Origin: Clavibacter michiganensis
GTDB taxonomy: Bacteria; Actinomycetota; Actinomycetes; Actinomycetales; Microbacteriaceae
Length of the DNA stretch: 64,000 nucleotides
Reading direction: 5' to 3'
Assembly: GCA_002150995.1 (NCBI GenBank)
Contig: MDHJ01000001.1
Location: 558,001 to 622,000, forward strand
Part shown: piece by piece, positions 34,242-42,816 of the stretch
Layout of the letters: every line of letters begins with the position of its first letter
How positions within the stretch are numbered: position 1 is the stretch's first letter
The notes under the pieces: generated by a model
What the model saw: only the letters and a program-made list of their open reading frames with translations
The model's database searches: none
What the model was told of the DNA's origin: nothing
Translations under genes and position numbers: made by a program

Positions 34242-35315
34242 GTGAAGCTCTTCTCCCCCCTCACCCTGGGCGCCCTCGAGCTCCCCAACCGCGTCGCCAT
34301 GGCGCCGCTCACCCGCACGCGCTCCGACGAGCACGGCGTTCCCGGCGACCTCGTCGTCGAGTACTACCGCCAGCGCGCGTCCACGGGCCTCATCGTGTCC
34401 GAGGGCGTGTTCACGAGCGAGCGCAGCAAGGCGTACCCCGGCCAGCCCGGCATCGTGACGGACGAGCAGATCGCCGGCTGGCGCCGGGTGACCGACGCGG
34501 TCCACGCCGCGGGCGGGCGCATCGTCATGCAGCTCATGCACGGCGGACGCGTCTCGCACGAGGAGATCACGGGCGGCCTGCCGCTGCTCGCGCCGAGCGC
34601 CATCGCCATCCAGGGCGAGGTCCACACGCCCACCGGCAAGGCGCCCTACCCCGTCCCCAGCGAGCCCGAGACCGACGAGGTCCCGCTCATCGTCGACGAG
34701 CTCGCGGTCGCCGCGCGCAACGCGGTCGACGCCGGGTTCGACGGCGTGGAGATCCACTCCGCCAACGGCTACCTGCTGCACGAGTTCCTCTCGCCCGTCT
34801 CCAACGTCCGCACGGACGCCTACGGCGGATCGCCGGCGAACCGCGCGAAGCTCGGCATCGACGTGGCCCACGCGGTCGCACGGGAGATCGGCGCGGGCCG
34901 CGTCGGCATCCGCATCTCGCCGAGCCACAACATCCAGGACGTGCTCGAGGAGGACGCCGACGAGACGCGCGCCACCTACGAGGCGCTCCTCGCGGGGATC
35001 GCGCCCCTCGGCCTGGCGTACCTCAGCGTGCTGCACGCCGAGCCGCGCGGCGAGCTCGTGCAGGGCCTGCGCGGCACGTTCGGCGGACCGCTCATGATCA
35101 ACAGCGGCTTCGGCGTCATCACCGAGCGCCAGGACGCCATCGACCTCGTCGAGGACGGCAGCGCCGACCTCGTCGCCGTCGGCCGCATGGTCATCGCCAA
35201 CCCCGACCTCGTCGAGCGCTGGGCGCAGGACGCGGAGGTCAACGAGCCGAACGGCGACACCTTCTACGGCCCCGGCGCCGAGGGCTACACGGACTATCCG
35301 GCGCTCGCCGGCTGA
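34242..35315 (+). CDS. Old yellow enzyme family alkene reductase (NADH:flavin oxidoreductase)
   Basis: 357-residue FMN barrel that reduces activated C=C bonds with NAD(P)H. Family marks: SPLTLGALELPNRVAMAPLTRTRS, QLMHGGRVSH, the substrate-binding pair His/Asn in EIHSANGYLLHEFLSP, and the phosphate-binding VGRMVIANPDLV. The GTG at 34242 with GAAGGA upstream gives the standard start VKLFSPL. Confidence 0.92.
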   Translation: MKLFSPLTLGALELPNRVAMAPLTRTRSDEHGVPGDLVVEYYRQRASTGLIVSEGVFTSERSKAYPGQPGIVTDEQIAGWRRVTDAVHAAGGRIVMQLMHGGRVSHEEITGGLPLLAPSAIAIQGEVHTPTGKAPYPVPSEPETDEVPLIVDELAVAARNAVDAGFDGVEIHSANGYLLHEFLSPVSNVRTDAYGGSPANRAKLGIDVAHAVAREIGAGRVGIRISPSHNIQDVLEEDADETRATYEALLAGIAPLGLAYLSVLHAEPRGELVQGLRGTFGGPLMINSGFGVITERQDAIDLVEDGSADLVAVGRMVIANPDLVERWAQDAEVNEPNGDTFYGPGAEGYTDYPALAG

Positions 35316-35350
35316 TCCGCCGCACCTGACCGGCTCCGGCCGGCACCGCC

Positions 35351-35389
35351 CGAGGCCGGGCTCACTCCGAGGGAGCGAGCCCGGCCTCG
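35351..35389. terminator. Bidirectional hairpin between OYE and response regulator genes
   Basis: 13-bp perfect stem (35351-35363 with 35377-35389; CGAGGCCGGGCTC). It overlaps the last codons of the response regulator. Confidence 0.5.
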
Positions 35390-36123
35390 TGCACGAGCAC
35401 GGCGACCTGCACGCGGCCCTCGACGCCGAGCTTGTCGAGCACGTGGCCCACGTGCGTCTTGACGGTCGCGACCCCGAGGAACATGTCCGCCGCGATGCGG
35501 GCGTTCGAGTGGCCGCGCGCGATGGCGAGCGCGACCTCCTGCTCGCGCTCCGTCAGGGTGCCGAAGCGCGTCCGCTCGGCCGTGCGGTCGGCGCGGTCGC
35601 GCTGGGCGGCGACGCCGATCACGGTGTCGAGCACCGAGGGCGACAGGATCGAGCGGCCCGCGGCGACCTGGCGCACGGCCGCCACGAGCTCGACCGGCGG
35701 GGTGTCCTTGAGCAGGAACCCGCGCGCGCCGGCCCGCAGCGCCCCGAGCACGAGCTCGTCGGCGTCGAAGGTCGTGAGCACGATGACGGGGAGGTCGGGG
35801 CGCCGGGCCACCTCGCGGGCCGTGGCGGCGATCCCGTCGCAGACCGGCATGCGGATGTCCATGAGCACGACGTCCGGCGCCGTCCGGGCGATGACGGCAC
35901 CCGCGGCCAGGCCGTCGGCCGCCTCGCCGACGACCTCGAGCCCGTGTCCTCCGCCGAGCAGCATCCCGAGGCCGGCGCGCACGAGCGCGTCGTCGTCGAC
36001 GATCACCACGCGGATGGGCGGGCCGCCCGCGGGCACGACGCCCGCGAGGTCAGCGCCCGCGAGGTCCCCGCCCGCGGCCGAGGGGCCGGGCGCCGTCGGG
36101 TCGCCGGTGCTCAGGCCGTCCAC
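35362..36123 (-). CDS. NarL/LuxR-family response regulator
   Basis: 253 residues: receiver domain with acidic pocket VDDD (42-45) and phospho-acceptor Asp89 in VVLMDIRMP, Lys in GFLLKDTPP, then a LuxR helix-turn-helix (LTEREQEVALAIARGHSNARIAADMFLGVATVKTHVGHVLDKL). A repetitive GDLAGADLAGVV segment precedes the receiver. The GTG at 36123 overlaps the kinase gene by 13 bases; the two form a two-component system. Confidence 0.9.
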   Translation of the reverse strand: MDGLSTGDPTAPGPSAAGGDLAGADLAGVVPAGGPPIRVVIVDDDALVRAGLGMLLGGGHGLEVVGEAADGLAAGAVIARTAPDVVLMDIRMPVCDGIAATAREVARRPDLPVIVLTTFDADELVLGALRAGARGFLLKDTPPVELVAAVRQVAAGRSILSPSVLDTVIGVAAQRDRADRTAERTRFGTLTEREQEVALAIARGHSNARIAADMFLGVATVKTHVGHVLDKLGVEGRVQVAVLVHEAGLAPSE

Positions 36124-37443
36124 GGGAGCACCGCCTCGACCACGTGCCGGCCGTCGCGCCGGGCGACGTCCAGGGTGCCGTCGAGCGACAGCGCCCGCTC
36201 GGCGATGCCCGCGAGGCCGTGACCGGACGGGGGAGCGGAGGGGGCGTCCGCGCTGGGATCCTCGGCGGCACCGGGTTCTCGACCGCGATGCGGAGGGATC
36301 CGCCGGCGCGCCCGTCGACCGTGAGCGTCACCGGGGCGCCCGGCGCGTGGCGGCGGGCGTTCGTGAGGCACTCCTGCACCACCCGGTAGGCGTGCCGGGA
36401 GGTCGTCGCGGAGAGCGTCGGCAGGGCGTCCCGGGTCTCCGGGTCGATGTCGGCGTGCACCTCCACGCCGAGCGCGCACGCCTCCTCGAGGAGCGCGGGG
36501 AGGTCGGCGAGCGTCGGCTGCGGGGGCGCGAGCGCGGGTGCGCCCGACGGGTCGCGCAGCACGCCCAGCACCTCGCGGAGCTCCGTGAGGGCCGTCCGCG
36601 CGTTGTCCCGCACCACGCCCGCGGTGGCGCGCACCTCGGCCGGGTCGAGGTCGTCGCGGTACTCCAGCGCGCCCGCGTGCAGCGCGACCAGGGAGAGGCG
36701 GTGCGCGAGCACGTCGTGCATCTCGCGGGCGATGCGCGTCCGCTCGCGGTCCGCGGCCTGCTCCGCACGCAGCGCCTGCTCCTCGTCCGAGAGCCGCGCG
36801 CGCTCCCGCAGCGACGCCATCAGCTCGCGCCGTCCGCCCACGTAGAGCCCGACGACGATGAGGAGCCCCAGCAGGGCGACGAGCAGGGCGCCGAGGACCG
36901 GGACCTCGCGCGGCGTCGTGGGGAGGTACGAGAGGCCCGCGAGCTCCCATGCGCCGACGGCGACGACCCAGGTGCCGGCGGCCAGGGCGATCTCCCGCGG
37001 TCGGCGGCGGGCGGCGAGGGAGGCCAGGGCGATGGCGGCGGCGGGCAGCCCCACGCTCGACACGGCGGCGACGACCCGAGCACGAGGGCGATCGTGAGGG
37101 GCGCCACGCGTCGGACCGGCAGGAGCGCGACGGCCACGAGCCCCACCCCGACGTCGACGAGGAGCAGGACGTCGATGCGGGCGCCCGTCGTCCCCGACTC
37201 CTCGAGGAGCGTGAGCACGCCGCCGAAGGCGACGACGCCGACCACGAGCGCCACGAGCATGAGCCCCGCCTCCCGCCCGACGGCGAGCGTGCGCCCGAGG
37301 GCGCGGCCCCGGCGCGGCGAGCGGCCGTCGCCCGGATCGCGGTCGCCGCCGAGCGCGGGGCTCCCGGCGCGCGGCAGGTCCCGTCGGGACGCCGGGGGTC
37401 CCGGCGTGAGGTCGCGGGGCACGCGTGCTGCTGGAGAGGACAT
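36111..37443 (-). pseudogene. Two-component sensor histidine kinase (NarL-type partner), two frameshifts
   Basis: About 444 residues if intact: 4-5 membrane segments, then a HisKA_3 box (RIAREMHDVLAHRLSLVALHAGALEY) and a GHKL ATPase domain with NARRHA and GHGLAGIAERALSLDGTL. Breaks are at 37075-37077 (ccc; joins TIALVLG to VVAAVSSVGL) and 36273-36275 (ggg; joins IAVENPG to AAEDPSADAP). Both are cured by one added base. The ATG at 37443 is 6 bases after TAGGGT, a leaderless start. The signal is unknown. Confidence 0.82.
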
Positions 37444-37449
37444 GGTCCG

Positions 37450-37455
37450 ACCCTA
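37450..37455 (-). promoter_or_regulatory. -10 box of leaderless promoter for the two-component system
   Basis: TAGGGT on the minus strand, 6 bases before the ATG at 37443. Confidence 0.5.
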
Positions 37456-37544
37456 GGGATCCGCGTCATGCCGCCGTATCGACCGGAGGGGGGAGATGCG
37501 CGCGGCCGACGGGGGAGCGCGGCCGGGTGGCCGGTGCCCGAGGG

Positions 37545-37898
37545 TCAGCGCGGGCGGGTGGCGCGGCGCTCCGCGCGGGAGGCCCGCCAGCGGCGCCACG
37601 CGTCCCAGAACCGGTGGAGCTGGCGCTTGAGGAACACGTTCACGCGGTGGGCCGCGGGGAACTCGGTGCCGAGCACGGCGATGCCGAGGAACACGATGAG
37701 CCAGCCCGGCCCCGGCAGGGGGATGAGCACGATGCCGACGAGGACGATGGCGACGCCGAGCATGCCGACGAGGATCCGGTACAGCCATCGGGCCTTCGGG
37801 TGCAGCTCGATCCAGGCCCGGCATCGGCGCAGGAAGCGGCGGAGCGGATGCGCGTGGCTCGACCCCGCCTCGTACTCGCGGGTCAGGGTGTCGGACAT
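37545..37898 (-). CDS. TIGR02611-type small membrane protein
   Basis: 117 residues with two membrane helices in LYRILVGMLGVAIVLVGIVLIPLPGPGWLIVFLGIAVLGTEF, the hallmark PGPGW-containing region of the PGPGW/TIGR02611 group, and basic tails. Function unknown. The ATG at 37898 lies 6 bases after TACCGT. Confidence 0.8.
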   Translation of the reverse strand: MSDTLTREYEAGSSHAHPLRRFLRRCRAWIELHPKARWLYRILVGMLGVAIVLVGIVLIPLPGPGWLIVFLGIAVLGTEFPAAHRVNVFLKRQLHRFWDAWRRWRASRAERRATRPR

Positions 37899-37904
37899 GG
37901 GCCC

Positions 37905-37910
37905 ACGGTA
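37905..37910 (-). promoter_or_regulatory. -10 box of leaderless promoter for the PGPGW protein
   Basis: TACCGT on the minus strand, 6 bases before the ATG at 37898. Confidence 0.5.
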
Positions 37911-37991
37911 CGGGCGGGTCCTGGGAACCGTCTCCCTCAACCGGGGAATCCGCAGGATGCCGTGACGATCGACCTGCGCGGCCCGTCGTCC

Positions 37992-38591
37992 TCAGGCGGC
38001 CGGCGGCGCCGTGATCCGACGCGCGGCCTCCACGACCGCCGCCCGGTCGGCCGCGCGCGCGGCCGGCCCGTCGTCGTGCATCGCCGGGTACGGCGACTGC
38101 ACCCACGACTGCGCGAGCGCGAACAGCATGGTGAGGAGGCGCTGCGGGTCCCACGACGGGTCGATGGTGCCTGCCTCCTGCCCGCGGCGGATGGCCTCGA
38201 CCTTCGCCGACGGCGAGGTCGCGCTGTGCGGCACGTCGAGCGTCACGCCGTCGAGCCGCGCCCACGCGAGCATGCGGCGGTGCTCCGGGTGCTCGTAGGC
38301 GTGGTCGAAGATGTGCCCGACGAAGCCCGGGAGATCGGCCGGATCCAGCGTCACGGCCGAGAAGAACTCGACGCCGTTGAGCTTCAGCACCGCGTGGAAC
38401 AGCGACTCCTTGTCGGTGAAGTGCGCGTACAGCCGCTCCTTGCTGGCCCGTCCGGAGCGGGCGATGCGGTCGACGCGCGCTCCCGCGAGCCCGTGCGCCG
38501 CGAACTCCTCGCGCGCTGCCAGGAGGATGCGGTGCCGGACGTCGTCGGGCCGGTCATCGGTGGAGCGGGCGGACCCCGTCGTCTCTGCCAT
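37992..38591 (-). CDS. TetR-family transcriptional regulator
   Basis: 199 residues: N-terminal TetR helix-turn-helix (RHRILLAAREEFAAHGLAGARVDRIARSGRASKERLYAHFTDKESLFHAVL) and a TetR_C ligand domain. Divergent from an MFS exporter across a perfect 24-bp palindrome, so it most likely represses both genes and is released by an exported compound. The ATG at 38591 is 6 bases after TACGCT. Confidence 0.9.
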   Translation of the reverse strand: MAETTGSARSTDDRPDDVRHRILLAAREEFAAHGLAGARVDRIARSGRASKERLYAHFTDKESLFHAVLKLNGVEFFSAVTLDPADLPGFVGHIFDHAYEHPEHRRMLAWARLDGVTLDVPHSATSPSAKVEAIRRGQEAGTIDPSWDPQRLLTMLFALAQSWVQSPYPAMHDDGPAARAADRAAVVEAARRITAPPAA

Positions 38592-38597
38592 GTGAAC

Positions 38598-38603
38598 AGC
38601 GTA
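38598..38603 (-). promoter_or_regulatory. -10 box of leaderless promoter for tetR
   Basis: TACGCT on the minus strand, 6 bases before the ATG at 38591, adjacent to the palindromic operator. Confidence 0.5.
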
Positions 38604-38604
38604 T

Positions 38605-38628
38605 GTCAAACGAACCGGTTCGTTTGAC
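38605..38628. promoter_or_regulatory. TetR operator: perfect 24-bp palindrome
   Basis: Half-site GTCAAACGAACC and its exact inverse. It overlaps the MFS -35 (TTGACT) and lies just upstream of the tetR -10, so a bound dimer would block both promoters. Confidence 0.75.
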
Positions 38629-38653
38629 TCTCCGCGCATCGCCGCCCTAGATT
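38624..38653 (+). promoter_or_regulatory. Promoter of the MFS exporter gene
   Basis: TTGACT (38624-38629), 18-base spacer, TAGATT (38648-38653). This is the best-looking -35/-10 pair in the window, and its -35 lies inside the TetR palindrome. Confidence 0.6.
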
Positions 38654-38700
38654 GGACCGTCCTCGCCCGCCGGGCGCCGCACGACCCTCAGGAGCACCAG

Positions 38701-40227
38701 ATCTCCCACGCACGCACCCCCGAGAGCGCACCGCCCTCGACCTCCCCCGCCTCCGGCCCGGCCGCACCGGCCGGCCCCGCCACCCCGGCGGCCCCCTCCG
38801 CCCGCAGCAAGTGGATCCTGCTGGCGGTCGTCGCCCTCGCCCAGCTCATGGTCGTGCTCGACGGCACCATCGTGAACATCGCCCTCCCGGCCGCCCAGCG
38901 CGACCTCGGCATGAGCGACGCCGACCGCACCTGGGTCGTCACCGTGTACGCGCTCGCGTTCGGCTCGCTCCTCCTCCTCGGCGGGCGCATCGCCGACTAC
39001 TGGGGGCGCAAGCGCTCCTTCCTCCTCGGCATGGTCGGCTTCGCGGCCGCCTCCGCGCTCGGCGGCTTCGCCGTCTCGAGCGAGATGCTCCTCATCGCCC
39101 GGGGCCTCCAGGGCGTGTTCGCGGCGCTCCTCGCGCCGGCCGCGCTCGCGCTCCTGTCGGTGACGTTCCCGTCCGGACCCGACCGGGTCAAGGCGTTCGC
39201 CGTCTACGGCACGATCGCCGGATCCGGCGCGGCCGTCGGCCTCCTCCTCGGCGGCGTGCTCACCGAGTACCTGAGCTGGCACTGGTGCCTCCTCGTCAAC
39301 GTGCCGATCGCGATCGTCGCGATCGTGGCCGGCATCCCGCTGGTGAAGGAGAGCCGCGCCGACGGCGACCGCAGCTACGACGTGCCCGGCGCCCTGCTCG
39401 TGACCCTCGGCCTCGCGTCGATCGTGTACGGCTTCTCCCGTGCGGAGGAGGGCTGGGGCCAGCCGCAGACCATCGGCTTCCTCGCGCTCGGGGTGGGCAT
39501 CATGGTCGCCTTCGTCTGGTGGGAGTCGAAGGCGCGGAACCCGCTCCTGCCGCTCCGCGTGGTCGCCGACCGCACCCGCGGCGGCGCGTACCTGACCTCC
39601 GTGATGGTGGGCGCGGCGCTCCTCGGCGGGCTGCTGTACCTCACGCTCCACTTCCAGATCGTGCTCGGCATGTCGCCGCTCATCTCCGGCCTCGCGTCGC
39701 TGCCGATGGCCGCGTCGATCATGCTCACCGCCCCGCAGGTGGCGAGGCTGCTGCCGAAGGTGGGCCCGCGCGTGCTCATGACGGTCGGCCCGCTCGTCGC
39801 GGCCGCCGGTCTCCTCTGGTTCAGCCGGGTCACGGTCGACGGCGCCTACGTCGTGCAGGTGCTCCCCGGGCAGATCCTCCTCGGCATCGGGCTCGCGTGC
39901 GTGTTCGTGCCCATGCAGAACGTCGCCCTCTCCGGCATCGAGCCGCGGGACGCGGGCGTCGCGGGCGCAGCGCTCACGGGCACGCAGCAGATCGGCGGAT
40001 CCATCGGCACGGCGGTCTTCACCGCCCTGTTCGCGTCGGCCGTCACGGCCGCGACCGCCGACGGCGTCCAGGACCCGCTGCAGCAGCAGGTGGACGGCTA
40101 CCACGTGGTGTTCCTGGCCGCGGCGATCGGCGTCGCCTGCGCCTCGATAATCTCCTGGTCGATGGTGCGCGTGCCGCTCGAGCGCTTCCGCGAGGGCGCG
40201 TCCAGCGAGGCCGTCAGCATGCACTGA
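38701..40227 (+). CDS. DHA2-family MFS drug exporter (EmrB/QacA type), ATC start
   Basis: 508 residues, 14 membrane helices. Motif A is GGRIADYWGRKRSF and TM1 holds QLMVVLDGTIVNIALPAAQRDLG, the DHA2 motif D1. Proton-driven export of toxic compounds is likely. The protein frame begins with ISHARTPES; there is no ATG, GTG or TTG before the Met inside TM1 (38848), whereas AGGAG lies 6 bases before an ATC at 38701. I therefore place the start at ATC 38701; a misread ATG is possible. Controlled by the divergent TetR. Confidence 0.85.
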   Translation: MSHARTPESAPPSTSPASGPAAPAGPATPAAPSARSKWILLAVVALAQLMVVLDGTIVNIALPAAQRDLGMSDADRTWVVTVYALAFGSLLLLGGRIADYWGRKRSFLLGMVGFAAASALGGFAVSSEMLLIARGLQGVFAALLAPAALALLSVTFPSGPDRVKAFAVYGTIAGSGAAVGLLLGGVLTEYLSWHWCLLVNVPIAIVAIVAGIPLVKESRADGDRSYDVPGALLVTLGLASIVYGFSRAEEGWGQPQTIGFLALGVGIMVAFVWWESKARNPLLPLRVVADRTRGGAYLTSVMVGAALLGGLLYLTLHFQIVLGMSPLISGLASLPMAASIMLTAPQVARLLPKVGPRVLMTVGPLVAAAGLLWFSRVTVDGAYVVQVLPGQILLGIGLACVFVPMQNVALSGIEPRDAGVAGAALTGTQQIGGSIGTAVFTALFASAVTAATADGVQDPLQQQVDGYHVVFLAAAIGVACASIISWSMVRVPLERFREGASSEAVSMH

Positions 40228-40243
40228 TCCCGCGCCGGATCGC

Positions 40244-40284
40244 CGACGACGTCCCTCCCGCAGCCCGCGGGAGGGGCGTCGTCG
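40244..40284 (+). terminator. Long hairpin terminator after the MFS gene
   Basis: 18-bp stem (40244-40261 with 40267-40284) with a single G-T wobble and a 5-base loop, between two convergent genes. Confidence 0.6.
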
Positions 40285-40297
40285 TGCGCGGGCCGGG

Positions 40298-41317
40298 TCA
40301 GATGGCGGGCGACCAGCCGAGGGCCGGGCCGAGGAGCTCGGCGATGTCGGTGAGGATCTGCTCCAGGTCCGCCTCGCCGAGGGTGAACGGCAGGGCGAAC
40401 GCGACCTCGTCGACGGCCTGGAACGCGGGGTCGGCGTGCAGGCGCGCGGCGATCTCCTCCGAGGTGCCCACGAGGTCCTCGGCGAAGAGCAGGCCCCGCG
40501 GCCCCATCGGCACGCCGACGCGATGCGCCCGGGAGGCGGCGTACGCCTCGTAGCGGGCGCGCTGCTCGGCGGTGGCGCGGTCGGTGGGGATCACGACGAG
40601 GCCCTGCGAGACCCGGGCGTCGGCGCCCGCCGGGTGGGCAGCCCGGTACGCGTCGACCTGCGCCCTCTGGTTCACGCCGAAGTCGTTGCCGAGCTCGCCC
40701 TGGATCACGCTCGAGGTGAGCAGGCGGAAGCCGTTCTCGCCGGCCCAGACCGCGGAGCGCGTGCTCGCGGCGCCGTACCAGATCCGGTCGGCGAGGCCCG
40801 CGGCGTGCGGCTGCACGGTGGAGGCGTACTCCTCCTGGCCCTCGCGGGAGGCGGCGTCGCTCACGGTCGCGCCGCGCACGAGGTCGCGGAAGCGGAGGAG
40901 GCGGTCGTAGCCGAGGTCCTCGAGGTCGGCGGTGGCCGGGTAGATCGCGTCGCGGTAGGTGTCGAAGCGCATGGGCGTGCCGACCGAGAAGCCCGGCTGG
41001 ACGCGGCCGCCGGTGAGGAGGTCGACGGTCGCGAGGTCCTCGGCGAGGCGGAACGGGTTCTCCGCGCCGATGGGCGTCACGGCCGTGCCGAGCTGGATGC
41101 GGCTCGTGCGCTGCGAGGCCGCGGCCATCACGGCGACGGGGGAGGAGATGCCGTGCTGGAGGTGGCGGTGTCGGAGCCACGCGCTGTCGAGGCCGAGCTG
41201 CTCGCCGCGCTCGATGATGCGGAGGGTCGCCTCGTGGCCCGCGGCGGGATCCGCCGGGTCGAACGTGCCGATGGTGAGGAAGCCGAGGCGCTTCAGCGGG
41301 GTACTGGATGCGGGCAT
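40298..41317 (-). CDS. LLM-class flavin-dependent oxidoreductase 1
   Basis: 339-residue luciferase-like monooxygenase barrel (FLTIGTFDPADPAAG, SSPVAVMAAASQRTSRIQLGTAVTPIGAENPFRLAEDLATVDLLTGGRVQPGFSVG). It uses FMNH2 or F420; the substrate is unknown. The neighbour at 41400 is a clear paralog on the same strand. The ATG at 41317 is 6 bases after TAGCAT, so it has its own leaderless promoter. Confidence 0.87.
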   Translation of the reverse strand: MPASSTPLKRLGFLTIGTFDPADPAAGHEATLRIIERGEQLGLDSAWLRHRHLQHGISSPVAVMAAASQRTSRIQLGTAVTPIGAENPFRLAEDLATVDLLTGGRVQPGFSVGTPMRFDTYRDAIYPATADLEDLGYDRLLRFRDLVRGATVSDAASREGQEEYASTVQPHAAGLADRIWYGAASTRSAVWAGENGFRLLTSSVIQGELGNDFGVNQRAQVDAYRAAHPAGADARVSQGLVVIPTDRATAEQRARYEAYAASRAHRVGVPMGPRGLLFAEDLVGTSEEIAARLHADPAFQAVDEVAFALPFTLGEADLEQILTDIAELLGPALGWSPAI

Positions 41318-41323
41318 GCACCG

Positions 41324-41329
41324 ATGCTA
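41324..41329 (-). promoter_or_regulatory. -10 box of leaderless promoter for LLM oxidoreductase 1
   Basis: TAGCAT on the minus strand, 6 bases before the ATG at 41317. Confidence 0.5.
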
Positions 41330-41399
41330 GGCGTGCGGCCCGGGGCTCCCGCCCGTCCTCCGGCGGGCACGGGCCGTCGAGCGTCCGGCGCCGGCCGGG

Positions 41400-42467
41400 T
41401 CAGGACGTCGCGGGCGACCAGCCGAGCGCCGGGCCGAGGTGCTCGGCGACGTCGGTCAGGATCCGCGCGAGGTCGCCCGCGGGCAGCCCGGCCGGGAGCG
41501 CGATCGCGAGCTCGTCGGCGGCCTGGACGGCGGGGTCCGCGAGGAGCGCGGCGGCGAGCTCGTCGGAGGGGCCCACGAGGTCGGGCGCGCGGACCATGCT
41601 CGACACGGCCCCGGGGCCCTCCGACTGGTCCGCCCGCGCGGCCCGCTCGGCGCGCGCCGCGGCGTCGGCCCGGTACCGGGCCCGCTGCTCGGCGGTGGCC
41701 CCGTCGGTGGGCACCACGACGAGCGCCAGCGTGACGTGCGCGGCGGCCGGATCCGGCAGCGCGTCGCGGTACGCGTCGATGAGGGCGCGCTGGTCGGCCG
41801 CGAAGCCGGAGCCGCCGCCCGATCCGCGCTCCGTCACGTCGGAGGCGAGCAGGCGGAAGCCGTGCGATCCCGCCCACGCCGCCGTGCGGAGGGTCGCCGC
41901 GCCGTAGGCGAGACGGTCCGCGAGGCCGGGGGACGTCGGCTGCACCGTGGGGGTGATGGCGTCGTCGTCGTCCTCGTCGTCGGATCCGTCGGGCCGCTCG
42001 TCCGCGCCCGGCACCCGGCCGCCGCGCAGCAGCTCGCGGAAGCGCAGGAGCCGCTCGCGCCCCGGCTCCTCGTGCTCGGCCGTCGTCGGGTGCACGGCCC
42101 GGTCGACCGCGGCCACGCGCTTCGGGCTGCCGACCGACAGGCCGGGGCGCAGGCGGCCGCCGGAGAGGAGGTCGAGGGTCGCGAGGTCCTCCGCGAGACG
42201 GAGCGGGTTCTCGGCGCGGACCGGGATGGAGGCGGTGCCGAGCCCGATGCGGCGCGCGCGCTGCGAGGCGGCGGCGAGCATCGCGACGGGGGAGGAGATC
42301 GCGTGCCGCAGGTGGTCGGGCCGGAGCCACGCGGTGTCGAGGCCGAGCGCGTCGCCGAGCTCCACGAGCCGCAGCGCCTCCTCGAGGCCGGTGGCGGGAT
42401 CGACCGGGTCGAACGGGCCGGTGGTGAGGAAGCCGAGGCGCGTGGGCGCGGATCCGGGTGCGGGCAT
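41400..42467 (-). CDS. LLM-class flavin-dependent oxidoreductase 2
   Basis: 355 residues, colinear with its paralog (FLTTGPFDPVDPATG, SSPVAMLAAASQRARRIGLGTASIPVRAENPLRLAEDLATLDLLSGGRLRPGLSVG, ending in the same LGPALGWSPA). It differs by an acidic insertion (SDDEDDDD) in the middle. It represents a tandem duplication that has diverged. The ATG at 42467 is 6 bases after TACCCT. Confidence 0.87.
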   Translation of the reverse strand: MPAPGSAPTRLGFLTTGPFDPVDPATGLEEALRLVELGDALGLDTAWLRPDHLRHAISSPVAMLAAASQRARRIGLGTASIPVRAENPLRLAEDLATLDLLSGGRLRPGLSVGSPKRVAAVDRAVHPTTAEHEEPGRERLLRFRELLRGGRVPGADERPDGSDDEDDDDAITPTVQPTSPGLADRLAYGAATLRTAAWAGSHGFRLLASDVTERGSGGGSGFAADQRALIDAYRDALPDPAAAHVTLALVVVPTDGATAEQRARYRADAAARAERAARADQSEGPGAVSSMVRAPDLVGPSDELAAALLADPAVQAADELAIALPAGLPAGDLARILTDVAEHLGPALGWSPATS

Positions 42468-42473
42468 GCGACG

Positions 42474-42479
42474 AGGGTA
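42474..42479 (-). promoter_or_regulatory. -10 box of leaderless promoter for LLM oxidoreductase 2
   Basis: TACCCT on the minus strand, 6 bases before the ATG at 42467. Confidence 0.5.
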
Positions 42480-42504
42480 GGTGCACGGGCTGCGGGTCCC
42501 CCGG

Positions 42505-42816
42505 TCAGCCGTCGGCGCCGGCCCCCGCGATCTCGGTCAGCGCGGCCAGGTGCCCGTCGAACGCCCGCCGGCCGGATGCGGTGAGCGACAGCCAGGTGAG
42601 CTGCCGCTTGTCCGCGCGCCCGGCCGATGAGGCCTTGCGCGAGGCGACGTAGCCGCTCTCCGTCAGCTGCCGGAGGTGCTTGGACAGGCTGGCGTCGGCG
42701 ACGCCGAGGGTGTCGCGCAGGACGGCGAAGTCGATCTGGTCGACGCGGCGGAGGATCCCGCAGATGCGGAGGCGGACGGGGGCGTGGATCAGCTCGTCGA
42801 AGGCGGCCTCAGCCAC
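42505..42816 (-). CDS. Winged-helix transcriptional regulator
   Basis: 103 residues of the small winged-helix group (PF13601-like): AFDELIHAPVRLRICGILRRVDQIDFAVLRDTLGVADASLSKHLRQLTESGYVASRK. The GTG at 42816 overlaps the stop of the upstream membrane protein by 8 bases. A likely autoregulator of the pair through the inverted repeat at 43270-43291. Confidence 0.85.
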   Translation of the reverse strand: MAEAAFDELIHAPVRLRICGILRRVDQIDFAVLRDTLGVADASLSKHLRQLTESGYVASRKASSAGRADKRQLTWLSLTASGRRAFDGHLAALTEIAGAGADG

